Positions 18,938 through 28,396 of a stretch of DNA of 64,000 nt are shown here, piece after piece. How positions within the stretch are numbered: position 1 is the stretch's first letter; every line of letters starts with the position of its first letter. The notes under the pieces are model-generated. The model had not been told where the DNA came from and did not search any database. It saw nothing but the letters and a program-made list of their open reading frames with translations. Origin of the DNA: JBMDXK01 sp048594375 (GTDB taxonomy: Bacteria > Pseudomonadota > Alphaproteobacteria > Rhizobiales > Methylopilaceae); the NCBI GenBank assembly GCA_048594375.1, contig JBMDXK010000016.1, positions 26,358 to 90,357 of the forward strand, read 5' to 3'. The position numbers and the translations under genes were made by a program.

Positions 18938-20320
18938 ATGTTTCAAGCTCTCGCCGGTTCTGCAAGCCGTGTTGGCGCTGTTCCAATCTGGACTTATGCA
19001 CGCGGCCAATCCGTAGATAAACTGCCCGCGCAAGCCCGCAACTGGCTCACCGCGACGGGCGGAGAATGCAGTGCCGGACAGGTTATTCTTGTTCCCTCCC
19101 CCGAAGGACATCTTCACGGAGTCATTTTTGGCATAACGCCCGATGGCAAAGCAACCGACCCGTTCGCTGCCGGAACCCTCGCAGAAAAACTACCTGCCGG
19201 AACGTATGCGTTTGATGTCACTCCTGAAAACCCGGAACTGACGGCACTCGCTTTTGTGTTGGGAACGTACAATTTCACGCGCTACAAGCAAAAAACAACG
19301 CGCGATGTGCAGCTTATCGCCCCTGATGGGGTTGATAGTGCAGAAATTATGCGGATTGCACAGAGTATTTCTCTGGTGCGCGATCTGATTAACACCCCTG
19401 CCAACGATCTGGGCCCTGCCCAGTTGGAGGAAGCTACCGCGCATATGGCGTCATGCTTTGATGCCACCTTCCGTTCCGTGGTTGGCGATGCCTTGCTAGA
19501 GCAGAATTTTCCGATGATCCATGCTGTTGGCCGCGCCAGCTCTGAAGCGCCCCGTCTGCTGGATTTTACATGGGGGCGGCAGGACGCGCCAAAGATTACC
19601 CTGGTGGGCAAAGGCGTTTGCTACGACACAGGCGGACTGGATATTAAACCTTCCAGCGGCATGATCTTGATGAAAAAGGATATGGGTGGCGCGGCCATGG
19701 TGTTGGGACTGGCGCGCATGATTATGGATGCCGGTCTGGATGTGCGGCTGCGGGTGATTATTCCGGCGGTGGAGAATGCAATCTCCGGCGCGGCTTTCCG
19801 TTCCAGCGATATTTTGCAAAGCCGCAAAGGGCTGACAGTTGAAATTGGCAACACCGATGCGGAAGGCCGTCTTGTGCTGGCAGATGCCTTAGCGCTTGCA
19901 GATGAAGAGGCGCCGGAAATCCTGCTTGATTTTGCAACACTCACCGGCGCTGCACGCGTGGCTCTGGGGCCTGAAATTCCGCCATTTTTTACGGATGATA
20001 CAGCCTTTGCAGCGGCTCTCATGCACCACAGCAAAACCGTTCATGATCCTCTGTGGCAATTGCCCTTATGGGAAGGGTATGCAGCCATGCTCAAGACGCC
20101 CATCGCCGATATCAATAACACGGGCAAAGGCGGGTTTGCCGGCGCCATCACCGCGGCGCTTTTCTTAAGCCGCTTTGTTGAAAAAGCGAAAACTTACGTT
20201 CACTTTGATGTGTATGGCTGGAATACCGCTTCGCGTCCTGCCCGGCCGGAAGGCGGAGAAGCCTTTGCTATCCGTGCCGTGTTTAGCTTGCTTAACGAGC
20301 GTTTTGGAAGCAAGGACTAA
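18938..20320 (+). CDS. M17 leucyl aminopeptidase family protein
   Basis: 460-residue metallo-aminopeptidase that removes N-terminal residues from peptides in the cytoplasm. ATG 18938 is chosen over 18926 because GGAGA then lies 5 bases upstream. The C-terminal catalytic domain shows GKGVCYDTGGLDIKPSSGM, KKDMGGAA with its active-site Lys, and the M17 signature NTDAEGRL (305-312) with its metal-binding Asp and Glu. The shortened N-terminal domain is typical of the Rhizobiales leucyl aminopeptidase group. Its stop codon overlaps the stop of the convergent histidine kinase by 4 bp. Confidence 0.93.
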   Translation: MFQALAGSASRVGAVPIWTYARGQSVDKLPAQARNWLTATGGECSAGQVILVPSPEGHLHGVIFGITPDGKATDPFAAGTLAEKLPAGTYAFDVTPENPELTALAFVLGTYNFTRYKQKTTRDVQLIAPDGVDSAEIMRIAQSISLVRDLINTPANDLGPAQLEEATAHMASCFDATFRSVVGDALLEQNFPMIHAVGRASSEAPRLLDFTWGRQDAPKITLVGKGVCYDTGGLDIKPSSGMILMKKDMGGAAMVLGLARMIMDAGLDVRLRVIIPAVENAISGAAFRSSDILQSRKGLTVEIGNTDAEGRLVLADALALADEEAPEILLDFATLTGAARVALGPEIPPFFTDDTAFAAALMHHSKTVHDPLWQLPLWEGYAAMLKTPIADINNTGKGGFAGAITAALFLSRFVEKAKTYVHFDVYGWNTASRPARPEGGEAFAIRAVFSLLNERFGSKD

Positions 20321-22005
20321 GAGACACGGTGCATTTTCAGTGACCGCTTCTCTTCGGACAATGGCGCAAGCGCTGCCATAACCCGATTCGGTGGCAGCGC
20401 TACCAGCACTTCCGTACCCTCGCGCAGCTTGCTTTTCAGGCTGAAAGCACCGCCATGCAAGTCCACCAACCCTTTCACTATGGGAAGCCCCAAGCCGGTG
20501 CCTTGCTCTGCGGTTTTAATGGCCAGCGTACCCTGCCCGAAGGAGGATAATACGGTGGGAATTTCATCCTCTGGAATACCGGGGCCTGTATCGCGCACCG
20601 AAAGATATTGGCCACCTTCGCTTGTCCAGCCTACGGTGATGTAAATCTCCCCTCCTTGGGGGGTGAATTTAATGGCATTGGACAGCAAATTAAGCGTCAC
20701 CTGCCGCAATGCGCGTTCATCCGCCCACAGCAGTGGCATGTTGGGTTCAAAAATTTCGTTGATGGTGATGCCGCGATTTTTGGCACGCAATTTCAAAAGA
20801 TGATGACAATCTTCGGCAATATTCACCAGATTGACGGCTTCTTCATTGAGTTCATAGCGTTCAGCCTCGATGCGGGAAAGATCAAGTATCTCATTGATTA
20901 AATTGAGCAAATGCTGACCGCTAGCGTGGATATCCACGGCATATTCTTTATAAGCGGGTACGGAATGTTCGCCAAAGACTTCGCTTTTCATCACTTCAGA
21001 AAAGCCTAAAATGGCATTCAACGGGGTACGCAATTCATGGCTCATGGTGGCAAGAAAGCGTGATTTTGCAAGGCTTGCCGCCTCAGCGCGACGCCGCGCC
21101 TCATCGGAATTGGCCTTCGCCTGTTCCAGTTCACCGAGCAGAGCATCTTTTTCTGAGCGAAATTCCAGAGTGGTGAGAGCGGCCTCCCGCATTCTTTGCG
21201 CCAATGCCATAAAAAATACCTGCGTTACCACCATCAACAGCGCAACTGTAAACGCATTGGAATCCTGATCGATGAGATACGAGACAACAATAACCCCTGT
21301 CAGGGGTGCTGTGCTTACCCACATCACCTTGTGCAAGGTGGCGCAAAACATGGTGTTGACCGCTACGCACAAAATCACGCCAACCACAAGAAAAATTTGC
21401 GCGCTTTCACTGCCGCTGTGCTGTAACAAAGGCACCATACCTGCCAGAGCGGCGGCATGAAGCCCTTCAGCAATCATAAAGCGCTGGAGCCAGATTTTAT
21501 TACTGGTTTCGCGGCTTTCGGGTTTTAAAAACCGGCTTACCAGCGCCACACTGCCGCCGAGTGTCACAACAACAGCCGTTGCCCAGCCGATAACAAAATC
21601 TGCTCTGACCCAGATAATCATCGCCGCTGCGGCCAATCCAACCAGCAAAAAAATGGCCAGCGCAGCGGTCAGGCGGTTGTTGGCATAGATTCGTAACAGC
21701 TCAAGGTCAAACGCCGGGCGCGTACCCGTGCTTGAGGTCAGCCTTTCGCGCACCTGCCGGACTTCTTGGGTTGCCTTGCGTTTTTTGCTGCGCGCGGCAA
21801 CGGCTTCGTCACTGGTGGTGCTGGCCAGACGATCACGGATCTGCTGAATGGTCAGCGCCTGATCGGCACTCATGCTTCCGGCAGCACCCTCCTGCATATC
21901 GTTTCCGGCTTCGTTGGGCTTTGCTGTCATCATGCCTTCTGTGCGCATCCTGCGCTTTATCTCACGCATTAACTCAAAATACCTGCTGTGACCTTTCTGG
22001 CTCAC
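20317..22005 (-). CDS. PleC/DivJ/PdhS-type sensor histidine kinase
   Basis: 562 residues. A hydrophilic N-terminus of about 100 residues with coiled-coil character (TQEVRQVRERL) is followed by five to six membrane helices (about 108-265), a coiled-coil linker, and HisKA with phospho-acceptor His323 in FLATMSHELRTPLNAILGFSEVM. The HATPase domain shows the N-box NLLSNAIKFTP, G1 DTGPGIP and G2 GTGLGLPIVKGL. The HisKA sequence is of the alphaproteobacterial cell-cycle kinase group that signals to DivK and PleD. No response regulator gene is adjacent. Which of the several paralogs it corresponds to cannot be decided. The start is the first ATG; later ATGs are possible. Confidence 0.88.
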   Translation of the reverse strand: MSQKGHSRYFELMREIKRRMRTEGMMTAKPNEAGNDMQEGAAGSMSADQALTIQQIRDRLASTTSDEAVAARSKKRKATQEVRQVRERLTSSTGTRPAFDLELLRIYANNRLTAALAIFLLVGLAAAAMIIWVRADFVIGWATAVVVTLGGSVALVSRFLKPESRETSNKIWLQRFMIAEGLHAAALAGMVPLLQHSGSESAQIFLVVGVILCVAVNTMFCATLHKVMWVSTAPLTGVIVVSYLIDQDSNAFTVALLMVVTQVFFMALAQRMREAALTTLEFRSEKDALLGELEQAKANSDEARRRAEAASLAKSRFLATMSHELRTPLNAILGFSEVMKSEVFGEHSVPAYKEYAVDIHASGQHLLNLINEILDLSRIEAERYELNEEAVNLVNIAEDCHHLLKLRAKNRGITINEIFEPNMPLLWADERALRQVTLNLLSNAIKFTPQGGEIYITVGWTSEGGQYLSVRDTGPGIPEDEIPTVLSSFGQGTLAIKTAEQGTGLGLPIVKGLVDLHGGAFSLKSKLREGTEVLVALPPNRVMAALAPLSEEKRSLKMHRVS

Positions 22006-22345
22006 AGGCTTAATCTATTGTGACTGGCAATCCTTAAAAGCACCCTCATTTTTATGGTAAATAATGCGTGAATGAAAAGATATTCCTTGCCGCTCCATTG
22101 TCATGGGTTCATGTGTTGCGACCGTTGGCGCTTTTTTCAATTCACGGGATGCGTCATTTTTATTGCGCAGGACAACTTCAATTAAACAGGCGTTCATCCC
22201 TCATTTTATGTGTGCTGCGCTTTATAACGCTTTCATTTCTGGCACAATTGCCCACTATCTTCTGGATTGGCGACGCCTGTACTTCATGCGTACTTGCTGT
22301 ATAACAGATGCACCATAACCCAATTATAAACATGGGGAATCCGGA
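22006..22345. other. Intergenic region without supported gene
   Basis: 340 bp between the divergent histidine kinase and yejA-like genes. Short open frames exist on both strands but lack ribosome binding sites and protein-like composition. It presumably holds both promoters; no operator or RNA structure is evident. Confidence 0.5.
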
Positions 22346-24253
22346 GTGAAACGTACACGATGCTTTCTTTTGCCCTGTCTTTTTCTGTTGACCGCACATG
22401 CTGCCTATGCGCAAGAAGCGGTGTCTCAAGCCCCCGCGATGCAATGGCGCCATGCCCTTTCTTTGATGGATACGCCCAAATATCCTGCACACTTTCCGCA
22501 TTTTGATTATGTTAACCCCGCAGCCCCCAAGGGTGGCAGTATCCGGCTTTCCGCATTGGGCAGTTTTGACAGCTTTAATCTCACATTGCCCCGTGGTTCC
22601 ATCGCCGCCGGGATAGGCAATATTTACGATACGCTGATGACTTCCTCTTATGATGAGGTTGCTTCCGAATATGGCTTACTGGCTGAAGCCGTCAGCTATC
22701 CCGAAGATTACAGTGCTGTTTCCTATCGTCTGCGTGAGGGGGCGAAATGGCACGATGGCACGCCCATTACCACCGAAGATGTGCAATGGAGCCTTGAAAC
22801 GTTGCGCAAAAACCATCCGTTTTATGCGCAATATTACCGCAATGTAAAAGATATCCAGATTACAGATGAACGCACGATCACTTTTACCTTTGATGAAAAA
22901 GGCAACCGTGAATTGCCGCAAATCTTAGGGCAATTGCCTATTCTTCCCAAGCACTGGTGGACAGATACCAATGCCCAGGGACAACCCCGCAATATTACCC
23001 AGACCAGCCTTGAGCCGCCTTTGGGTTCTGGCGCGTATCGCATCAGAAGCTTCAATGCAGGCCGCTCGATCACCTATGAACGGGTGCCGGATTACTGGGC
23101 AAAAGATTTGGCGGTGAATGCGGGGAAAAACAATTTCGATACTCTGCATTATGAATATTTTCGAGATGGAACCGTAGCGTTTGAAGCATTTAAAGGCGGA
23201 CAATATGATTTTCGTGTGGAATCATCCGCGAAAGACTGGGCAACCGGCTATGATTTTCCCGCCCGCCAGCAAGGCACAGTAAAGCTGGAAGAATACACTA
23301 TCAAAGATAGAGGTATAATGCAGGCTTTTGCCTTCAATTTGCGCCGTCCCCAGTTTCAGGATATGCGCGTTCGGCAGGCTTTTAATCTAGCAATGAACTA
23401 TGAGGCCATGAACAACCTGCTGTTTTTTGGCCAATACAGCCGGATTAACAGTTATTTTGAAAATACCGAACTCGCTTCCACAGCCCTCCCCGAAGGTATT
23501 GAGCTGGAGCTTCTTGAAAGTGTGCGGGAAAACGTGCCGGAAAGTGTGTTCACCACGCCTTATATCAATCCAGAAAACGGCACCCCGGAGCTGATGCGTG
23601 CCAATCTGCAAAAGGCCGTTGATTTGCTCAAGCAAGCGGGCTGGACAATCCGCGAAGAAACTGACCCAACGCAACAACCGTCATGGTTCACGCGCATTCT
23701 GGCATCTGTGGGTTTGAGTAAACTGCCCACCCGCCGCGTGCTGCGCAATGAACAAGGCCAGCCTTTTGTTGCAGAATTTTTAATCGATCAACCCAACTTT
23801 GAGCGGGTTGTCCTGTTTTACAAGCAGAACCTTGATCTTCTTGGCATTGATACGCGCATCCGCCGTGTGGATTCCACCGAAATGGAAAACCGCGAACGCC
23901 GCCGCGATTTTGATATTATTGTCGCGTCATGGCCGCAGTCGCTTTCACCGGGCAACGAACAGCGGGATTTCTGGGGTTCGGATGCAGCAGACCGTGAAGG
24001 CTCTTATAATTATAGCGGTATTAAAAATCCGGCTGTTGATGCTCTGATTGATAAAGTCATTTATGCCAAAGACCGCGATACGCTGATTGCAGCTACCCGC
24101 GCTCTTGACCGTGTTTTGCTTGCCAATTCCTATGTCGTGCCACAATGGACATCCAGCACAATCCGCTACGCGTTCTGGGATAAATTTGCGCATCCCGACC
24201 CGCTGCCGGAATACAATATCGGCTTTCCAACCGTATGGTGGGCCAAACAATAA
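22346..24253 (+). CDS. YejA-like peptide-binding ABC transporter protein
   Basis: 635-residue extracellular solute-binding protein family 5 member. It starts with GTG at 22346. A signal peptide ends near residue 22 (LTAHAAYAQ). The mature protein has the YejA-type opening FPHFDYVNPAAPKGGSIRL, the AEAVSYPEDYSAVSYRLREGAKWHDG segment, and a C-terminal YVVPQWTSSTIRYAFWDKF. In E. coli and Rhizobium YejA serves the YejBEF transporter for microcin C-like peptides or other oligopeptides. No yejB, yejE or yejF gene follows; a terminator lies immediately downstream, so this binding protein is separated from any permease. Confidence 0.92.
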   Translation: MKRTRCFLLPCLFLLTAHAAYAQEAVSQAPAMQWRHALSLMDTPKYPAHFPHFDYVNPAAPKGGSIRLSALGSFDSFNLTLPRGSIAAGIGNIYDTLMTSSYDEVASEYGLLAEAVSYPEDYSAVSYRLREGAKWHDGTPITTEDVQWSLETLRKNHPFYAQYYRNVKDIQITDERTITFTFDEKGNRELPQILGQLPILPKHWWTDTNAQGQPRNITQTSLEPPLGSGAYRIRSFNAGRSITYERVPDYWAKDLAVNAGKNNFDTLHYEYFRDGTVAFEAFKGGQYDFRVESSAKDWATGYDFPARQQGTVKLEEYTIKDRGIMQAFAFNLRRPQFQDMRVRQAFNLAMNYEAMNNLLFFGQYSRINSYFENTELASTALPEGIELELLESVRENVPESVFTTPYINPENGTPELMRANLQKAVDLLKQAGWTIREETDPTQQPSWFTRILASVGLSKLPTRRVLRNEQGQPFVAEFLIDQPNFERVVLFYKQNLDLLGIDTRIRRVDSTEMENRERRRDFDIIVASWPQSLSPGNEQRDFWGSDAADREGSYNYSGIKNPAVDALIDKVIYAKDRDTLIAATRALDRVLLANSYVVPQWTSSTIRYAFWDKFAHPDPLPEYNIGFPTVWWAKQ

Positions 24254-24256
24254 AAC

Positions 24257-24293
24257 AATAACCCCGCCTTCGTCATGAAAGTGGGGTTATTTT
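24257..24293 (+). terminator. Intrinsic terminator after yejA-like gene
   Basis: Stem AATAACCCC (24257-24265) with GGGGTTATT (24283-24291) and a partly paired 17-nt loop containing CTTC and GAAAG, followed by a short T-run. It starts 4 bp after the stop codon. Confidence 0.85.
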
Positions 24294-24304
24294 CGCTCTA
24301 TAGA

Positions 24305-24344
24305 GCTAAGTTCCAATAAAAGGATCGTTTTCATTGGTACTCGG
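24305..24344. repeat. GATC-centred intergenic palindrome, member B
   Basis: AAGTTCCAATAAAA, then GGATCG, then TTTTCATTGG with a TACTCGG flank. The arms pair apart from one base. It is the reverse complement arrangement of member C at 31778. It lies between the yejA terminator and the end of the convergent amidotransferase gene. Confidence 0.65.
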
Positions 24345-24346
24345 TT

Positions 24347-25135
24347 TTAAGCAGCCAAACGCTCCCCAATATCAAAGGGTACCAGTTGCAGCTCGGTGGC
24401 CGTACGGGCAATTAACGCATGGTAGGCCGGAACCGGCTGCCATGACGCACGCTCTTCATCCAGAGGCTCGGACGCGAGCAGCAAACCTGATGCCACCTGA
24501 CGGAAGTAAAGGCTTGGTGAGCGTTCATCCGTTGACCAGCGGAAGGCATAAAGATTTTCACCGTCTGCCAAGGCAGCCGCAAAACGGATTGGCTCTGTAA
24601 TCCCGTGTGCTTTGACAATATCCCACGCGCGTTCCAGAACCGTCCGGAAAGCAAGAATAGGATCATTTTCCAGTCCCAGCGCGGCGGCTGCCAGAAAGAG
24701 GGCTTCAGAGTCAGTGGTTCCGGTGCGGTGCTTATAAAACTCATCCGGGATCATTGCCTCAATGGCGCGGCGCACCTGATGCCATCCGCCGATCTGGCCG
24801 TTGTGCATAAATAAAAAACGATCATATTGGAAAGGGTGGCAGTTCGCACGGGAAGTTGCCGTACCTGTTGAAGCGCGCACATGGGCAAAAAACAGCGGTG
24901 AGCGAATCTGGCGGGTTAGGTGGCAGAGGTTTTCATCGCCCCATGCCGGGCGCAGGTCACGGTAAATGCCTGGCTCCTCCTGCTCACTGTACCAGCCAAT
25001 GCCAAAACCATCGCCATTGATGACAGTTTTGCATTCTGTTGCGCTGATGCTTTGTTGAACCAGGGAATGGCGCGGCTCTGTTACAACGCGAGACATAAAA
25101 ATCGGTTCGCCTTTATAGGCAATCCACCGGCACAT
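24347..25135 (-). CDS. Class II glutamine amidotransferase (YafJ-like)
   Basis: 262 residues, starting MCRWIAYKGEP, with Cys2 exposed after Met removal as the N-terminal nucleophile. The glutaminase fold shows NGDGFGIGWYS, the FFAHVRASTGTA segment with a substrate-binding Arg, FMHNGQIGGW with the oxyanion Asn-Gly, and the TDSEALF motif. It contains only the amidotransferase domain, as in YafJ or EgtC-like proteins; no synthase domain follows. The amide acceptor is unknown. It is transcribed away from DUF2062 and nhaA after a 374-bp gap, so it probably has its own promoter. Confidence 0.9.
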   Translation of the reverse strand: MCRWIAYKGEPIFMSRVVTEPRHSLVQQSISATECKTVINGDGFGIGWYSEQEEPGIYRDLRPAWGDENLCHLTRQIRSPLFFAHVRASTGTATSRANCHPFQYDRFLFMHNGQIGGWHQVRRAIEAMIPDEFYKHRTGTTDSEALFLAAAALGLENDPILAFRTVLERAWDIVKAHGITEPIRFAAALADGENLYAFRWSTDERSPSLYFRQVASGLLLASEPLDEERASWQPVPAYHALIARTATELQLVPFDIGERLAA

Positions 25136-25509
25136 TTTACTTTACCTTTCTGACAGGGATAACAAACCCTACACTCAACTACTTTAGCACCGATTTTTTA
25201 AAATTCTATTCAAGTCCTGAAACATCACAATAATGTTTTTTTCATGTAACAATTATTATATGGCAGGAATGTTCTTAACATGGCGGTGCATCTTATTTAA
25301 TGTTCACATGCGCTTTTTTTGTGAACATCAACACCACATCATGCAAACATCTGTGCAATGCAAGGCAGCGCCGAAAGATTTGCCCTTTATCCCACTTATC
25401 GCAATTGCCGTGTTTGCTTGAAAACATGTCATTCGCATATCTCACAAATATTTTTTGTTTATATTTGTATATTGCATTATTTTTTAGTCAATTGCAAGCA
25501 CTATAATCA
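25136..25509. other. AT-rich intergenic region
   Basis: 374 bp upstream of the amidotransferase gene and downstream of the DUF2062 gene. It is strongly AT-rich. The open frames in it lack ribosome binding sites and look spurious. No hairpin with a T-run was seen. Confidence 0.5.
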
Positions 25510-26070
25510 TTAAAGTTTTGTTTTGTATTTTCCGCGTGCTTTTTGAAATTCGGAAACAAAAATAAACACTATAAAATAAATAACGATCCAAGTAATAATA
25601 GAAAACGGCAATGCCCCAAGCATTGTTGTTTTAAAGATAGGCCATAACCTATCAATATCTATAGAAAAAATACCCGAAGAAAGATTTTGCATCTGCTCTT
25701 GTGTTGCGGTTGCATCCGGTTCTTCGGGAAAAATTATATCCTGAAGCAACTGGCCAACTTTAAAACTCATAGAAAAAAATAGGGGGAATGTGAATGGATT
25801 GCCAATTGCTGTTCCCAAGGCAGCAGCAATCATATTGCCTCTTGTTATAAAAGAAAGCACGAATCCCAATATGAAATGCACGCCTATAAGTGGAAAGACA
25901 GAGACGGCAGCACCTGAAGCTACTCCCGCAGCAATGGAATGCGGCGTTGACTTCAGGCGCAATATTTTTTTCTTTATATAGATGCCATACCGCTTTAATC
26001 CCATCCTTGGCCACAACTGAAAACGCCTTTTTACCTTATGTTTTCGATTATGGCCTGGAGTGGACTGCAT
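25510..26070 (-). CDS. DUF2062 membrane protein
   Basis: 186 residues. A basic N-terminus (HNRKHKVKRRF) is followed by the DUF2062 core from about residue 40: HSIAAGVASGAAVSVFPLIGVHF, then LGTAIGNPFTFPLFF, and a final membrane helix near 150-175. The glycine-rich GxAxGxxxGxxP helix pattern and the GNP motif are the family signature. Three to four membrane helices. Function is not established for the family. It lies 51 bp downstream of nhaA on the same strand and could be cotranscribed. It is somewhat AT-richer than the neighbouring genes. Confidence 0.85.
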   Translation of the reverse strand: MQSTPGHNRKHKVKRRFQLWPRMGLKRYGIYIKKKILRLKSTPHSIAAGVASGAAVSVFPLIGVHFILGFVLSFITRGNMIAAALGTAIGNPFTFPLFFSMSFKVGQLLQDIIFPEEPDATATQEQMQNLSSGIFSIDIDRLWPIFKTTMLGALPFSIITWIVIYFIVFIFVSEFQKARGKYKTKL

Positions 26071-26121
26071 ATTTAAAGCTCAGTACAGCAAATACGATAT
26101 TCTGGATGAGATGGTATTGGT

Positions 26122-27342
26122 TCACACAGATTGTTGAGGAGATTTTTCCAGTGGTTTACACGGCGCGAACCTCAAAACCAAGTAGCCAACACTGCCTGCA
26201 ATCAGCGAGCCAAGCAAAATTCCCAATTTTACCCGATCTTGCATCAGTGGATCTACAAAAGCCAAAAGCCCGATAAACAGGCTCATTGTAAAGCCAATTC
26301 CGCACAATAAGGATATACCGAACATCTGTCTCCAGCTTGCGGCAACTGGCAGTGCAGCAAAGCCGAGACGGATGACAATGTAAACAGCACCAAAAATTCC
26401 TATTACCTTGCCCAGAGTTAGCCCTGCTGCCACGCCCAGCGCCACCGGCTCTGTGAAGGAAGCCAGTGTAACACCTGCAAAGGAAACGCCAGCATTTGCA
26501 AACCCGAAAATGGGAACAATAAGAAATGACACAGGCTTATGCAGAGCATGTTCCAGTTTATGCAACGGCGAAATTTTTGGAGATGCCTCAGGTGTTGCTG
26601 GCGTGCGCACAAGGGGAATTAAAAGAGCAAGCACAACCCCCGCAAGCGTTGCATGGATGCCAGACTGAAGGACAAAAAACCACAGAACACCGCCCAGCAG
26701 AAGATAGGGATATAACTTCATAACCCTTAAAGTATTCAGTGCGATGAGCAGTCCTATGACAGCGGCTGCTCCACCCATTGCCCAAAGCTTCAAATCCGCA
26801 GTGTAGAAAAGGGCGATAACGATGACCGCTCCCAGATCGTCGATAATTGCTAAAGCTGCAAGGAATACCTTGAGGGTAGCAGGAACGCGCGACCCCAATA
26901 AAGACAAAACGCCCAATGCAAAAGCAATGTCTGTCGCTGAAGGAATTGCCCATCCGCGCCATGCTTCAGGATTACTATGATTAACCGCTACGTAAATCAA
27001 AGCAGGAACAATCATGCCCCCTGCGGCCGCAACGCCGGGCAGAATACGCCTACTCCAGGTTGAAAGCTGCCCATCAAGCATTTCCCGTTTAATTTCAAGG
27101 CCAACCATCAGGAAAAAAACCGCCATCAAAGCGTCATTTATCCAATGCTGTACACTTAAAGGCCCGATATACGCGCGCAGCGTTGAAAAATAAGCCTCTG
27201 AAAAAGGCGAATTGGCCGTAATAATCGCCAAAGCAGCAACGCCCATCAACACAATACCGCTCGATGCGCTGTTATCCAGAAACTTACGAATTGTTGAGTT
27301 TATTCTTCCCTTGCCACCGGCTTCCGTAGGATGATGCGCCAT
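26122..27342 (-). CDS. nhaA: Na+/H+ antiporter NhaA
   Basis: 406-residue inner membrane sodium/proton antiporter that exports Na+ in exchange for protons. ATG 27342 is chosen because AAGGGTG lies upstream; an in-frame GTG at 27351 is too close to it. Twelve hydrophobic helices are visible. Key motifs are VGLEIKREMLDGQL, the AIPSATDIAFALGVLSLLG segment, and AIIDDLGAVIVIALFY, whose paired Asp residues form the ion-binding site. The C-terminus has LLCGIGFTMSLFIGLLAF. No nhaR regulator is adjacent. Length is slightly above the E. coli protein because of a longer N-terminus. Confidence 0.96.
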   Translation of the reverse strand: MAHHPTEAGGKGRINSTIRKFLDNSASSGIVLMGVAALAIITANSPFSEAYFSTLRAYIGPLSVQHWINDALMAVFFLMVGLEIKREMLDGQLSTWSRRILPGVAAAGGMIVPALIYVAVNHSNPEAWRGWAIPSATDIAFALGVLSLLGSRVPATLKVFLAALAIIDDLGAVIVIALFYTADLKLWAMGGAAAVIGLLIALNTLRVMKLYPYLLLGGVLWFFVLQSGIHATLAGVVLALLIPLVRTPATPEASPKISPLHKLEHALHKPVSFLIVPIFGFANAGVSFAGVTLASFTEPVALGVAAGLTLGKVIGIFGAVYIVIRLGFAALPVAASWRQMFGISLLCGIGFTMSLFIGLLAFVDPLMQDRVKLGILLGSLIAGSVGYLVLRFAPCKPLEKSPQQSV

Positions 27343-27491
27343 AAAATGCACCCTTTTAACTTATAGGTTTCACATTCTCCGTAAGTTTTGGAATACCAAG
27401 GCGCACGCAGCACACGCCGACAGTGCTCTATAACCGCTTTTTAAAATTCAGGCTAGAGATGTTGGTACGTTTTCATAGGAAAATATAGCGC

Positions 27492-27518
27492 AGACATGAT
27501 AAAACAATCATGTCTTTT
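27492..27518. other. Short perfect hairpin
   Basis: AGACATGAT (27492-27500) pairs with ATCATGTCT (27507-27515) around AAAACA, followed on the plus strand by TTTT. It lies between the lipoprotein and nhaA genes, both on the minus strand, where no T-run follows; it may be a regulatory dyad rather than a terminator. Confidence 0.5.
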
Positions 27519-27567
27519 CGCTCTCTATCGCGCGTGTATCGCACAGTTCTGCCCGACAGACGGCTGT

Positions 27568-28047
27568 TTATTCTACGCTCTGGTTGCCGGTTTTTGCAAT
27601 GCCGCTGGTCTTCAGCGCGCCTTTTGCCGGGATCCGCTTTTTTTGCAATGGCTTTTCAGGTACAAGCGGTTCCAGTGTCAGAATGGCAGGATTTGGAGAG
27701 TGGCTTAAGGTTGCCCCTGAATAAGCATCTACTCCTATGCCAATGACACCGCCCACCAGCACGTTGCCCATTGTACCAGCCATGCCTTTTCCGCTAACAC
27801 GGGATACAATATCCAATGAACTCGGCTTATAACCTTCTTTTTCCGCAAATATTGTAAATTCTTCTTTGCGTTTTACCTTGAACTCACAGGGAGAAGACGG
27901 GCAGGAAAGGCCATTGGATGTGCGGATTGCGGCACCTTCCGGCACCGTCTGTACCTTAACCTGATCTGTGGTGCCGCGCACAACGGTGGCACAGCCTGAC
28001 GCCATAATGGATACACTTAAAATAACAACACCGCCAAGTAAACGCAT
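27568..28047 (-). CDS. Small lipoprotein with PEGA-like domain
   Basis: 159 residues. A lipoprotein signal peptide ends in lipobox ASGC (Cys at about residue 19). The mature part begins ATVVRGTTDQVKVQTVPEGAAIR, a beta-strand arrangement resembling PEGA domains, with a Cys pair (SCPSSPC) that may form a periplasmic disulfide and a Gly-rich stretch GKGMAGTMGNVLVGGVIGIGVD. The C-terminus is Lys/Pro-rich. It probably sits in the periplasmic leaflet or outer membrane. No specific function is known. It stands alone between nhaA and the divergent GT-C-like gene. Confidence 0.78.
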   Translation of the reverse strand: MRLLGGVVILSVSIMASGCATVVRGTTDQVKVQTVPEGAAIRTSNGLSCPSSPCEFKVKRKEEFTIFAEKEGYKPSSLDIVSRVSGKGMAGTMGNVLVGGVIGIGVDAYSGATLSHSPNPAILTLEPLVPEKPLQKKRIPAKGALKTSGIAKTGNQSVE

Positions 28048-28396
28048 ACTCTTAACCCCAAAACTTAAAATTGTATGCGTGGCATTAAAGGGTTGTTAAC
28101 TTTTTTGTCAATCCATGAAGAGAGCTGCGTCTGGCGTGAGAAAAAATTTACTTTTACATCGTGTTCTGTGAAATATTTGATTCTTATAAATATTTTTTGT
28201 TTTTTCCGTTGTGGGAGCAATATTGCACCGTGTAATATTGGTTTAAATTTATGGTGGATAATTCCTGTATCCGTGTCTGTATTCCGGCAACTGCCGATCT
28301 GTATGCTAAAAGCAGTTTGCAATTCTTTCCAAAAGAAATTTGTAACCTCTGTGTGGCTAAGCTGGCTACACCCCTTTGGTAAAGCATGGGTTTTTT
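28048..28396. other. AT-rich divergent intergenic region
   Basis: 349 bp between the lipoprotein gene and the GT-C-like gene. It contains T-rich stretches and no supported ORF. It must hold two divergent promoters; I see no convincing operator or riboswitch. Confidence 0.5.

Noticed and set aside
22068..22318. Overlapping short frames between the histidine kinase and yejA-like genes
   Set aside because: No ribosome binding sites, three frames open at once, no recognisable protein features.
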